A model generated the notes under the pieces. The model was not told where the DNA came from. It saw nothing but the letters and a program-made list of their open reading frames with translations, and made no database searches. Shown here one piece after another: positions 25,400 to 36,051 of a stretch of DNA of 64,000 nucleotides. This DNA is from Casuarius casuarius (taxonomy: Eukaryota; Chordata; Aves; Casuariiformes; Casuariidae): positions 6,942,580-7,006,579 of the forward strand of contig PTFA01000024.1 of NCBI GenBank assembly GCA_003342895.1, in the 5' to 3' direction. The translations under genes were made by a program, and so were the position numbers. Position 1 is the first letter of the stretch. Each line of letters opens with the position of its first letter.

Positions 25400-28300
25400 T
25401 CTGGACTGGCTTGGGAAGACCACATCTAAGATGAAAGCCTCTGGGTGTCAGAAGCAACCAAGCAGGACGCAAGTGTTTCCCCCACTGAGCAGCAGGGCTG
25501 GAAGAGCCCTCAGGGCTGGCGCGGTCCGACCCGAGCTGCCCGTGCAGAACGGCCATAGCCATGAATTCACAGCGTAGGTCTGGCCACCTTGCCCTAGGAG
25601 ACATCCAAAGACAGATATTTCCCCGTTTCCGTGAACGGTGTCGCCGCCTTCGCCTCGCACCTGCATAAACACTAGCTGTTTTTCCAGTCGCCTCCGAGTG
25701 CTTCCCACCCCCGGGAAGACGGCTTGGCGGCGCTCCCCGCGCCTGGCTCAGCGCAGCATCCCCGACCCCGCGGGATCTCTGCCCCGCGGCGCTTCGGGGG
25801 CCAGCCGCAAATACCGGCCGCGCTCGGCTGCGAAGCAAAACACTGCCTTATTAAAACCTGTAAAAAGTTTGCACTCCTCTGAGAATAGGGGCCTGATCCA
25901 GCAGCCGGTACAGCAAGGGGGAGATAGATCAGCCTCTCCATGAAGAGCAACCTTGTTAGCGGCTCTAATTTAGCAACCAGAGCTCCGTCTTTTTAATCAC
26001 TCAGCAATTCGGCTCTGTTCCTGCCCCAGCACAGAGCATTTCCGATTTGAAGAATTGCTTTCCCATAATTAAATGAGAAAGAGTTAGTTGCAGCCCTCTG
26101 CACAAATTACTACCCAGTGAATGCAGAATAACGTATTATAAGTAGTACTTTATTCTATTTATTGTACAGGTATTGATGTGTGTTGGATTTGTTCTATTTT
26201 AGAGACACTGCCATGGTAACTAGTCCCTCTTGACAAAGGCTTTATGTCAGAGCAGAAGGGGAAGACGCAGAAACCGAACTTCGGGTGGCTGCCGGGATGA
26301 AGGCTGCCAGCATCAGCCTCACCAAAGCATCACCAGAAAATGAGCCGTGTGTCTGCGTCCTCGCAAACACGCTGCTCACTGGGGAGTCACCGATTACCGC
26401 AGGAGAAGGGAGGAAAGGGGCAGCCCGTGCTATTTCTGAGGCAAAGCTCAACAAATTCTTGCTGCATTAGTTTGTAAGATGCCGGCTGCCCACGTAGGTT
26501 TAAACATTCACGTGGTTTTAAAGAGGAAAAGAACAGCATTAAATTAACTTAAATTAACAGCGCTATTTCAGTGCCATCGATACTACTTCAGCTAGCAAAA
26601 CAGGCAGCGAGACGTGCGTAACACCAGCCGTGCTCTGCTGCCTTCCCTTCGCAGCAGGCAGTTTGTGCAACAGCTTCACTGCTATTTCAAGGTACCAATA
26701 CCGACGGTCATTTCTAGCTTTCCTGGGCTGGCCCTGGCTTCGTTTCAGTCTCACATAAGACTGCCTAAAGCGCCAGCTCCCTTAGCTGAGGCGGCAGCAG
26801 CAGCAGGGCTCGATCTCTGCGCAGGGTCTCGGGGACATCCCCGGCTCCCGCGCGCGGCTGCTTGGCGTTTTACGGCCCCCGCCATCCCCAGCACTGCAGT
26901 TACGCGCTGCTGATTTTGGTGAGGCTTGTTGGTGCTGCGCACTTGAAATTAAGGATTTTCATAAGCATCGGCTGCATTTCCATCTTTTTAAGCAAAGCTT
27001 TGACTTTGTCCGACACGAGCTGACAGCTTAGTGTGCCTCATTCTGGCTCCACAAAGCCACCTTTGAGCCCCTTCCCGAGTCACATTTACAAGTAGGTTTT
27101 AGCAATAAGTCTGGTCTGAAAATAACCTCTAAGCAACCTATATCCTACTACGAAACTGCTCCCGAGTTTTGCACACCTCGGGAAAATGCCGTGACCTGGG
27201 ACTGCTATGGCTCCCTGCCCCGGTCCCGACGCGGGCGCCCGCGCTGGGGCTGCACGGCGCGAGGCGAGCCAAAGCAGCACCGCAGCAGCCTGCAGAGCAC
27301 ACAGCCCTTGCCAGAGCGATTAGTCCCCCACTAGCGAAAAGACACTGCCAATAGGTGTTATTTTAAGCAAGCAAAGTGCATATTTATTTAGTGGCCTCTG
27401 TGGTGTCGGAGGCACCATGTTTACTTGCCATCTGCTTTCGCTCGTTCGAGCCTCTTTAGGCTCCCAGTTGTTAAAAACGACTGGTGCTAATGACATTTGT
27501 CAACGTAACTCCCCAAATCACGAAGCAGTGGGAAGAAACATAAATGGAAAGGGATGACCTGCGTTTCCGACGGGTTATTTGCAGAGACTTTCCTTCTTAT
27601 GTAACGGCTTGGAGAAAAAACGGGAAGACGAACAGACACGCTCTCCCGAAATCGGGGATGAGGGGGGAGAGGAGGGGAGGGGGAATACGAGATCCATATG
27701 CTCGTCCTATTTTGTCTCCGAAAGACTCGCGGCTCCGGGTTGCGATTTTCTGAGGTGTTAATTATAGGTGCTGGGGATGTCAGCAGTGCTCTTAATAGAA
27801 TAACTGAAGTGCCAGGGGCAGGGAAAGAAAAAATTACTTGGTGAGCGGGGGAAAAAAAAGACGCCAGTTTTAGAAATAGCAATCAGCGGCAACAAAAGCC
27901 AAATGCGCAAACGCCGCACATCCTGCGCGCTGCCGGGCAACCGGGTCCCCGGCTCTCGCCGTTATCCCCTCGTTGCTAGGAGACCGCGGGACCGCGCCGC
28001 TGCCCCCGGCGCGCGGGGCACCCCGCCAGCGGNGTGCGCGGGTGGGCGCCGGGGCCCGAAATGCACCGCCGCGGGAGGGGCGGAAGGGCAGCGGGGCGAG
28101 GAGGGCGCACCCGGGCGAGGGGCCGCGGACGCGTGCCTGTCTCCGAGGGGTATTTAACACAGCGCGTGCCTCCACCGGGGTGTTCAAACAGCCTCTGCAG
28201 CAACGCGGGTCAGCTTCTTCTGCGGCAGATTTAGCCAGGGCAATAAAATCAGGACAGATATCTTGGTGTTTGATCTCAAGACCATGAAAGCAATAAAGCT

Positions 28301-28700
28301 GTGCTGCTGGGTGGTTTATTAACCGCCACGCGGAGGGTGGGAACGGAGGAGTGTTTACGACGGACATGACAAGAGGCGGTTTCCCATCACTTCCCTGGCT
28401 CACCTGACCGAGGATGCGCCCAGCACGGCACGCGGAGCCCTTCTCCCTGCCCTCCCCGCTCCCTACATCCCTCGAGACGGCGCAGTAAACCCTCGCGGAG
28501 CATCGCGGACCACGAATCACAGCGAGGCCTCAGCCGCTCGCCCCTGCGCACGCTGCCGTCGCCTCCCCGGCGCGCGGATAACGCCGCTTCCCGGTGCTCA
28601 CAGGCACCGAGAGCATCTGCCGGCTCTGCAGTAGGCAGCCACCGAGATTAAAGAGCGCTTACTTGTGTGACACCAGCTGGCAAGGAAACGGCTGCTCCCA
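25400..28700. promoter_or_regulatory. Cluster of CpG islands without an assigned gene
   Basis: CpG dinucleotides are frequent here, in contrast with the depleted sequence on either side. GC-rich cores lie at about 25.49-25.87, 26.6-26.94, 27.16-27.30 and 27.88-28.66 kb, the last very GC-rich and containing an N at 28033. CpGs are also retained in the less GC-rich sequence between cores (27.4-27.75 kb). This suggests an unmethylated germline domain such as promoters or a developmental regulator. Long open frames on both strands here (for example 25332-25838 and 27870-28520, minus) show no recognisable domain and are expected from low stop-codon frequency. Confidence 0.6.
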
Positions 28701-30387
28701 GGCTGAAGGCTCCCAAATTCGAAGGCTCTGCCCTCCTAATGCACGCTGGGGAAAAAAGCTTCGGTTCAAATGGTGCCCAGGATTAAGACTATTAGCAGAG
28801 GTCAGAAGGGCATAAAGAAAGGTGCTCTGCAGACGAGCTGGTTTTTCCTGTGATGCATCAAGTAGCAGGAAAAGTTGTAAATTGCTTTCAATTTGCAAGC
28901 CAGAAGGTGCTCAACTCCTCAGCATCCCTGCTCTTTCCACAGGGAGACTTTGGGTTTCCAGGAGTGTGAATCCGGCCCTGGGAATCACCTGTGTCAATAG
29001 TCCCATTGTCTGCTAATCCCAGATAAATCACCTATGTATTCCCACAGCTGCTGGCTGGGCTGGTTGGTAAGCCTGGGTCATTTAACCACAGAGCCTGCGC
29101 TGTTCACCCTGTCACACACTAAACAGTAACAGCAGCACTGGTCTTTAGGTATTTAAACAAACTGTCCAAGGAAAATATATATGTATATACATATATACAT
29201 ACATACATATATATATACACACACACAGAGCAATAGAGTGGCACATCTGGACCTTCCCTGAGACTAGCAGTCATTGCACAGTGAGACATCACTGCTAGGC
29301 CTGGGAACATCATTGTCTGCACCAAAAGTGCCCAAAATGCATGTAATTAACTTGTCAAGTGTCTGCTGTTTGTTTTTAAGCTTGCATGCTGGGACAGCAA
29401 AAACAGACTTAGCCTAGTATTTACATCATATTTTAAATAAAAGTCTGTTTGTTTGCTCTCTGATCTTCTCCCATCCATCTCCTCCGTTCCCTGCGTGCCA
29501 CTCAGTACAGACCCCAACCAGAAAGAGCACAAGCAATGAATCCTTCTGTTCTCAGCAGCCTCGTTAGTCTGGGCTGAGTTTTAGTTCAAATGTTGATAAC
29601 TTGTTTGTGATTTTTTTGTGGCAGTACCTATTTTCTGTGCAATGTGACTATCAGCTCACGGAAGTATAACAGTTGTTTTTCCACACCTCTGTCCTATTCT
29701 GTTTAGGGTCTTTTGAAATTATTATTATTATTCATTGCATCACAGATGAAAACAGACCCAACCCCTACAATGTCTGATCCCTCAAAAGCTGGGAGTTGCT
29801 GCAGGAGCACCATCCGTGCTGTGCAGATCAAACCGTATGCAAGGAGTTGAAGCACAGGGCCTTTCGCATAGAAACGCTGTGGGTCACTCTTTGAGTGACC
29901 ACTTCAAATGTTCTGCTTTCGTGCATCAAGTCCTTCCTATCCGAACCTACGGTTTATCATAAATAATAATACGCCAGCCTGTGGGCTGGTTTATTAGATT
30001 CTGCCTGACCCTGTCCCCTGATACCCAAGATTTCTTTTGTCCTTTCCGGGACCGTCATTCTTCCTTGTAATGTAAACTTTCTCACTGATCTGGAATTATT
30101 ATAGCCATTAAAAAAATGCTAATTGGAGTAGTCAATAGGCACTGTGAATCACTTTTAAAATAATACAGTGATCGAGATGATTGATTTTTCCAGTCACTTG
30201 AAGCATTTAGTACAAAGACTTCTCTGTCATGAAATCAATTGTGAAAGTTTGTCAAGCCTTAGCAGGAGCAGGAGCAGGTCTTGCGCTGAATATTCCCTCC
30301 TGGCCTCTTCGGTATTTCACAGCTCCCTGTGGATTTTGTGCAGAAGACAGGTGCCAGAAGAGCTGATGGCTCTGATGCTGTTATTAG
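28701..30387. other. Intergenic sequence, no gene seen
   Basis: Contains the TA/CA microsatellite at 29.17-29.23 kb. Otherwise nothing recognisable. Confidence 0.55.
29174..29227. repeat. TA/CA microsatellite
   Basis: Alternating tatatacatatatacatacatac and atatatacacacacac sequence. Confidence 0.85.
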
Positions 30388-30860
30388 TTGGGGCAGGCCG
30401 AGCTGGGCGCAAGCCTCGGGGCGGCTGGGAGAAGCCTGAAGTGCGGTCTGGCCAACAGCCGGGCTTGCTGCAATGCTGCAAAATACCGACTGTATCGCGA
30501 GGCCGTCGAGTGCCCCGCTGGGACCGGTTCCTCTGGCTTCGTAGAGCATGACGCGGAGCTAGTTCAGGGACGGGGTGGCTGTACGCAAGTGGCACCACCT
30601 GGTCCTGCATGCAGATGCCTTAAAAATCCCCTGGGAAAGGGCAAAGCGTGGGGGAGCGCCCCGGACCTTGCACCCCCAGCGCTGGGGTGGCCCGGCACCG
30701 CTGATGCAGGCTCAGCGCCGGGAGGCTCCATAGGCAACGAGCCCCACCGCTGCCAAAAGCGCTTCATCGCAACCGGTCGTCTGCCGCGAGGCGTTTCATT
30801 TCAGCATGGCGACAAAACCCATCGGCTCTGGAGGGGATCCAGCTTCCACCCCGAAAGCAG
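30388..30860 (+). other. GC-rich patch ending in a consensus splice donor; possible first exon of an unknown transcript
   Basis: This CpG-rich, GC-rich stretch lies just beyond the probable NTRK2 3' end. It terminates in gaaagcag followed by gtaagg at 30861, an excellent donor match. An ATG at 30806 in good context (cagcATGGcg) opens a frame of 18 codons plus one base, MATKPIGSGGDPASTPKA, running to the donor. A second frame is open from a TTG at 30388 to the same donor and stops only inside it. I do not recognise either peptide. High GC lowers stop-codon frequency, so open frames alone mean little. This may be a non-coding first exon or chance. Confidence 0.25.
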
Positions 30861-31756
30861 GTAAGGCAGTTTTCACTGGATGAACACGAGCTGCCAACAG
30901 AGCTTTTTAGTGCAGATCAAGGTTATTTTCATAGCTTTGGACAAACTTTATGCCGAGGCGCCTTCTCAGAGGATCGTTTTCCCTTGACCTTTTGAACGCG
31001 TATAGGCAGCTCCTCCAATCTCAGCGAGGTCTCCCGGCAGAGAGAGGCAGACGCAGCCATAAGGTGGCTCTCGTATTGTTTTGCTCCAGCCTTGAAGGGT
31101 TTGGTTTAAATCAATAGCTCGTGGAGGGATCTTTAACCAAGTTGCTGCACCTATGTTGGAGGTCTAGGCACTCTATGATGTTCTGAATGTTAATAATTAT
31201 GTTCTTCGAGGACTTGGAATTAGTGCTAGATTTGTTCACCATCTATTCATTCTAGACTGGTATGAGTTAAAAAGAACAGCCCTACGCTCTGCTACATTTT
31301 TAATGGCGTGTGGTTTGAGAGACACATTTTGCAAAAAAAGCCAGAGAACTATTTGCAGCCAACATGGACACATTTCTTGAAGGCTTGTTTGTGCTAGAAG
31401 ATAAATAGGTATATTGCTCCTCAAATGAGTAAGTGTTCAAATAGGATCTTCACTTTGGGAAACAAAGACTAAAAAAGAGCCTAACAGAGTACATTCAGAT
31501 GGGATATTTCATTTTCTTATTGCTATGGGACTCTTCTTTCCTAACCTAGGAGTTCAGTGACCTGGCTTTTATTCAAGGTTTTAGAGTGCAAATATATCAT
31601 GTTTCTAAGCATACTAAACTCTCCCTTAATTTCACTCTTTTCAAATGGAATGGAGCTAAACAAAGGTATTCAAACAAAAGAAAATAGCACACAACACTTC
31701 ATGAAAATCATATGTCTTTTAAAGTAATCATTGTATCTTTCTTTTGGGTGACATTG

Positions 31757-31781
31757 TTTATTGTAAGACATCATTTTTATT
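31757..31781 (-). terminator. Candidate distal NTRK2 polyadenylation signals (two AATAAA)
   Basis: On the minus strand AATAAA occurs at 31776-31781 and again at 31757-31762, 19 nt apart. Cleavage would be expected around 31730-31745. I see no strong GU-rich downstream element, so this is only a candidate. Confidence 0.35.
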
Positions 31782-31980
31782 AAATACACTGTAATACAAG
31801 AGACTTTCCATGTCATGTTGAGAGAAGCTGGTTACATGATTCACAAACAAAACTTTTAACACTGATACCTAGGCATCACTTTGAAATCAGCCAAGATGCA
31901 ATGAAAGTCTTAAAGCAATGACTTGCTATAACAAACTGCAAAACAAGAACCACTAAATATTTGCACGGAGACATCACGTT

Positions 31981-32000
31981 AAAAAAAAAAAAAAAAAAAA
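31981..32000. repeat. Poly(A) tract (A20), followed by A/G-rich sequence
   Basis: Twenty consecutive A on the plus strand, followed by gaaaaaagaaaggag. On the NTRK2 strand this is U20. Confidence 0.9.
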
Positions 32001-32078
32001 GAAAAAAGAAAGGAGAAAGATAGCTCTAAACACCAGGTCACAGTTTGGTGACAAATATAGAGATCTATATTTATATGT

Positions 32079-32124
32079 AGATATCTCCCTCTCTCTATCT
32101 CAAGTGACAGAGAGAGAGATATCT
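32079..32124 (-). other. Inverted repeat / hairpin in the probable NTRK2 3' UTR
   Basis: The left arm starts agatatctccctctct at 32079 and the right arm agagagagagatatct is at 32109-32124. They pair over 16 positions with one non-identical position, which on the minus-strand RNA would be a G-U wobble. The loop is about 14 nt. Confidence 0.6.
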
Positions 32125-32619
32125 AGAAATATATATATACATAAAGTATAGGTGGAGAGCAGGGCTGGGACAAATATTTCATAATTAATTGGTTCTCTCT
32201 CTATTGGTGATGTAATTAAACATCAATGTTGAATTAAATTACTTGTATATAAAACATTCTTAGCTGCTTTTCTTTAAGTTACAGAAAGATACATATAAGC
32301 TGCAAGATATAGGCCTCTGGAAAAATTTGAATTGATCTCTGTTTTCTTACATTTTCCTGTCAAACAGCCTCACTACAAGCAGCTTCTATTATCCTTGCCC
32401 AAAGTAGTCAGTGTTTATAAAATACCAGCCGGTCGTCATGCAGAACCTTCCACACCCAAACAAAAAACCCCCATAGACCTGGTCTAGAATGCATAGACGG
32501 TAAAATAATACACCCATCATTTCCCATTTCTTCTCCTGAGACGTATGTTTAAAAGATGGCAAAATAGTCACTTGGTTGCTGTTGTGAAATTCACAGTGTT
32601 TTCCCTGCAACATGTAGAC

Positions 32620-32637
32620 TTTTTTTTTTTTTTTTTT
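32620..32637. repeat. Poly(T) tract (T18; A18 on the NTRK2 strand)
   Basis: Eighteen consecutive T on the plus strand. On the NTRK2 strand it is an internal A18 with no AATAAA directly upstream of it. Confidence 0.9.
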
Positions 32638-32812
32638 GCTTCATATTTGTGATGAATGTAGCAAAAAAACCCAAAGTCCCCCCAAAACAAAGGTGTTTTA
32701 ACTAAGGCTCTTCAAGGACCTCTTGATTCAAAGCAGCAGTGGTTCATCCCAGCCCTGACAACAAGAAAATACAACTTCCTGTGCTATCAAAACCTTCATC
32801 TTTGATTAGAAA

Positions 32813-32856
32813 CCCCCCGTCTCTTCCCCAGCCCCTCCCCACTCCCCTTCCCCCTT
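32813..32856 (-). other. G-quadruplex candidate in NTRK2 3' UTR (six G-tracts)
   Basis: The plus strand has C-tracts at 32813-32818, 32826-32829, 32832-32835, 32837-32840, 32844-32847 and 32850-32854. On the NTRK2 sense strand these are runs of 5, 4, 4, 4, 4 and 6 G. The loops between the first five G-runs are only 1-3 nt. This is an unusually strong quadruplex-forming pattern for an AT-rich region. Confidence 0.7.
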
Positions 32857-33048
32857 ATAGCAGTATTTGAAATTCATTTACAGGCTGCAACAACCCAGAG
32901 ACAGTCTTGTTCTAACACATATGCACTGTACCTTAGTCATCCAGTGACCTGATCATTTTATTGGGTTATTTCTTTCCTTTTCAAAGAGTTTTGCAAAAGT
33001 CTACATCAACCACAACAAAAACAATCTCTCAAAAAGGTGGGGTACAGA

Positions 33049-33172
33049 AAGAGAGAACGAGAAAATGAGAGAATGAGAGACAGAAAAGAAAGAAAGAAAG
33101 AGAAGGAAAGAGAAAGAGAGAAGAAAGAAAGAGAAAGAGAGAAAAAGAAAGAAAGAAAGAAGGAAAGAAAAA
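33049..33172. repeat. GA-rich (plus) / CT-rich (minus) tract
   Basis: About 120 bp of near-pure purine on the plus strand, with GAAA and GAGA units repeated imperfectly. If the 3' UTR call is right, the NTRK2 mRNA carries this as a CU-rich tract. The apparent coding frames here (Lys/Glu/Arg-rich or Ser/Phe/Leu-rich) are repeat artefacts. Confidence 0.9.
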
Positions 33173-33837
33173 ATGCCAGTTATTTATTAAACTGTAGACA
33201 ATATATTGATATATTGGTTTACAAATCAAAATGAATTAAGTTCTTTTTAAAAGGGTACACTCCATCATGCATCATGGGGTGCTGTTGCTTTACTAATATC
33301 TGTTCTCCACAGTTCTGAGTTCTGCAGCTTTATCGCGAGTGAAGGACAGAGTGTGGCGAATGCTGCTATTATTACTGCTGAATTTCGGCGTTCTCACCAT
33401 TGTCCTACAAGTTGTGTTGCAGTCTGAATAGTCCAGCTCATTCCTGGAATTACTTTGTTACTGCAGACGAGTATAAAATGCTAATGGAGCTGCACTGTTA
33501 GTCCAGGACAAGAAAACAACAATAGCACAAACCCCAAAATGACAGTAAATCAAACTCTGCTTTTGGAGCTCAGAAGCTAATCTGTTCATTTCCTTGTGAG
33601 AAATCAACAGTGAGATGGGAATGGTAAAAATGTTTTTATGCAATCGTTTAGAGAAAAAAAAAAGTGCTTGTCATTATATCTCTGGCATTCTAGCACTTCC
33701 TCTGCTGCACACCAGCTAAAAAGTTGAGTCTTAAAAACATAGAAAAAGAAATATCGAAAGAAAAAAAATGATTTTGGTTACTCAGCAGACTTTTATCAAT
33801 TTATTAATAGCACTCTATTCTAATTATCATTTGTAAT

Positions 33838-34010
33838 CACGTAGGTGTATGTAAATTTATACATATACACACAGCCCGTATATAATGTGCATGCATGTCT
33901 GCACATATATAAATAAAATACAACAGACATACGCATACATGTATATGCTATGTGTGTGTATATATATATGCCATATGTAAACACACATACATAATATATA
34001 TTATATATAT
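33838..34010. repeat. Imperfect TA/TG/CA microsatellite region
   Basis: Alternating pyrimidine-purine sequence with tgtgtgtatatatatatg and tatatattatatatat segments. It falls within the probable NTRK2 3' UTR. Confidence 0.8.
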
Positions 34011-36045
34011 GATCAGTTCATAGCATAGTCCAGAAAGACTTTTTAAATGAGCCTGATTGATTGTCATATTTACTCAGTGTATACGATTTAGCTGACAGTG
34101 CAAGCATGATAAATGTGCACGTATACTCACCCTGTATTGTGATTTGAGCACATTTCTTCTTCTCTGCTCATTCTGCTACACTTACCCACCTTTTCATGAA
34201 TAAACGCAAAACGTGTATAGCTATAGTTAACAGCTTGTCTACTTCGATTATACATTTTATGCACTATCAAGAACATTTATGATATAGGTCAAGGTTATCC
34301 GTACCGGTGGCTCTGAAGAACATTTGGTCCTTTAGAAGTTTAACATACTGCTATGTTATTGCACAATGCATTGCAATGCTATTTATTCTCTGAAATAACT
34401 CTAATAGTCTCACTAGTAAATCAAAAAGAAGATGCCACTAAGTACAACTTCAGGGTTTTGTTGGTTTGTTGGGTTTTTTTGGTATACATTCTTTCAGTGC
34501 TTGCAAAACCCACCTGGTTGCTTTCAGGCTAGAGCCTGCTTTCCAATAGAAGAGCATCTTGGATGCATTTTTCTTAAGCTCCTAAGAAACTGAGAGAGAA
34601 TACAGCAGGCAGAAGCTTCACCTTCCACCACCTGCAACCCTCTCCCATTGCACAGCCTCAGCGGGCTCTGACACCTTCCTTCTCCCCCTGCTGTTATATT
34701 GAAAATGAACTTCAAAATCCTTCAAAAAACAGAACTCAGATTCTCAAGAGGATGGGTTTCACTGCATGCTCAGTCATTATCCAGCTTTCTGTGTGAACTC
34801 CCAGGACAGTCTAGATAAAATCTTAAGGCCCATTTTGTAGGAATCTTCCTCTGGCTTTTTGAGTGTTTCCAGTTCAGTAGTGGTTATGAAATAACATCTA
34901 GTTTATTAAAGAAATACTGAGTATGGCTTTATAGTTACACTGTCATGTTTATTTGTAATGCTGCCTTTTCAATGACATTGAGAAGGGTAAAACTCCATCA
35001 CTGTCCAGTGAACTTTTCTTTCGAAAATGTTCAAAATCTTTATGACTAGCTCTAAAAGCTTCTGAAGGAAAAACCTAAAGTGCCTCAATAAATAATATAT
35101 GCAAGCAAATTATATATTAAAAATGTTATGGGAACACTTACAAAAATAAAATGCTTAATTTATTAAATAAAATACCCCTAACACAAAGATGAAGGACTAT
35201 TTTGATCTGGCTCATATCAATAAAAAGAAACAAAACGAGAAAAAGAGAAGAAAGATCACTTTTTTGCAGTAACGCCCCCTCACAGAGGGAGGCAAAAGTC
35301 TTGAGGAATAGGTAAGGTAGGTTTTCATTTGTAAGAATTCATATTAAAAATAATCCTAACTCTAAATTTGAAATCTTCAACTTCCGGTTTGAAAAATAAC
35401 AGATATGCCCATGCAGTTGTCATCAACACAGTGGCCATGCAAATGCTGTACACGTACAATGCCCATCCAACCAAAAAGAAATAATTTAAGAAAGAGTGGA
35501 TGCTGGGAATGACGGCACTAGTACTGATACAAACGTGGTGCTGAGCTCAGGGTCTGTGTGCTCTGAACAGTAAGCCATAACCACAGAGTCACATTTGTTT
35601 TCTCCAGGGATCTCACTCTGTTCTCTGCCATGGCTCAAACATGACCAGCGATCTCCATGTTTTACATTACTCATGTAATATCAGCCTATTGTATCTGTAA
35701 CATTGTAAAGGCATTTTAACATAGCTAATGTCCTCCATTAGCTCCATTTAATGAAATATAAGTTATACCATTATGAGTTCGCTATGCCTAATAGGGTGTA
35801 CTACAAGATGAGTGATAGTTTCTGCACAAAGGGCATTAATCGACAAAGACCATGCACAGTTTTGGCTGCACGGTTAAAAAAAAAAAAAGAAAAAGGATTG
35901 AAGAAGGAAGGAATATGCTGCTGGACAAGCACAATATAAGATACACCTGCCCCAGAATCAATAGCTTGTCCTATCTTATCAAAACCCTTATTTCAACACT
36001 TAATCCTGAAATTAATACTGTACATTAATAAGCCTAGCTTCAGCC

Positions 36046-36051
36046 TTTATT
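36046..36051 (-). terminator. Candidate proximal NTRK2 polyadenylation signal
   Basis: An AATAAA lies on the minus strand about 900 nt past the stop codon (context ggtAATAAAgg). Further AATAAA copies are at 35159-35164, 34948-34953 and 34902-34907. The repeated signals would allow short- and long-UTR mRNAs, but use cannot be judged from sequence. Confidence 0.3.

Noticed and set aside
25332..25838. 168-codon minus-strand open frame
   Set aside because: It ends in poly-Phe from the A16 run and has composition-driven Arg/Ser/Ala content. No domain or splice support.
27437..27460. tRNA-like B box (cgttcgagcc)
   Set aside because: No matching A box or cloverleaf is visible around it. I found no convincing tRNA or other small RNA gene in the window.
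27870..28520. 216-codon minus-strand open frame in the GC-rich island
   Set aside because: It spans an N, is Arg/Ala/Pro/Gly-rich in line with base composition, and has no recognised domain. Overlapping frames on the other strand are equally open, so low stop-codon frequency explains it.
33029..33234. Open frames on both strands with Lys/Glu/Arg or Ser/Phe/Leu repeats
   Set aside because: Direct translation of the GA/CT-rich tract.
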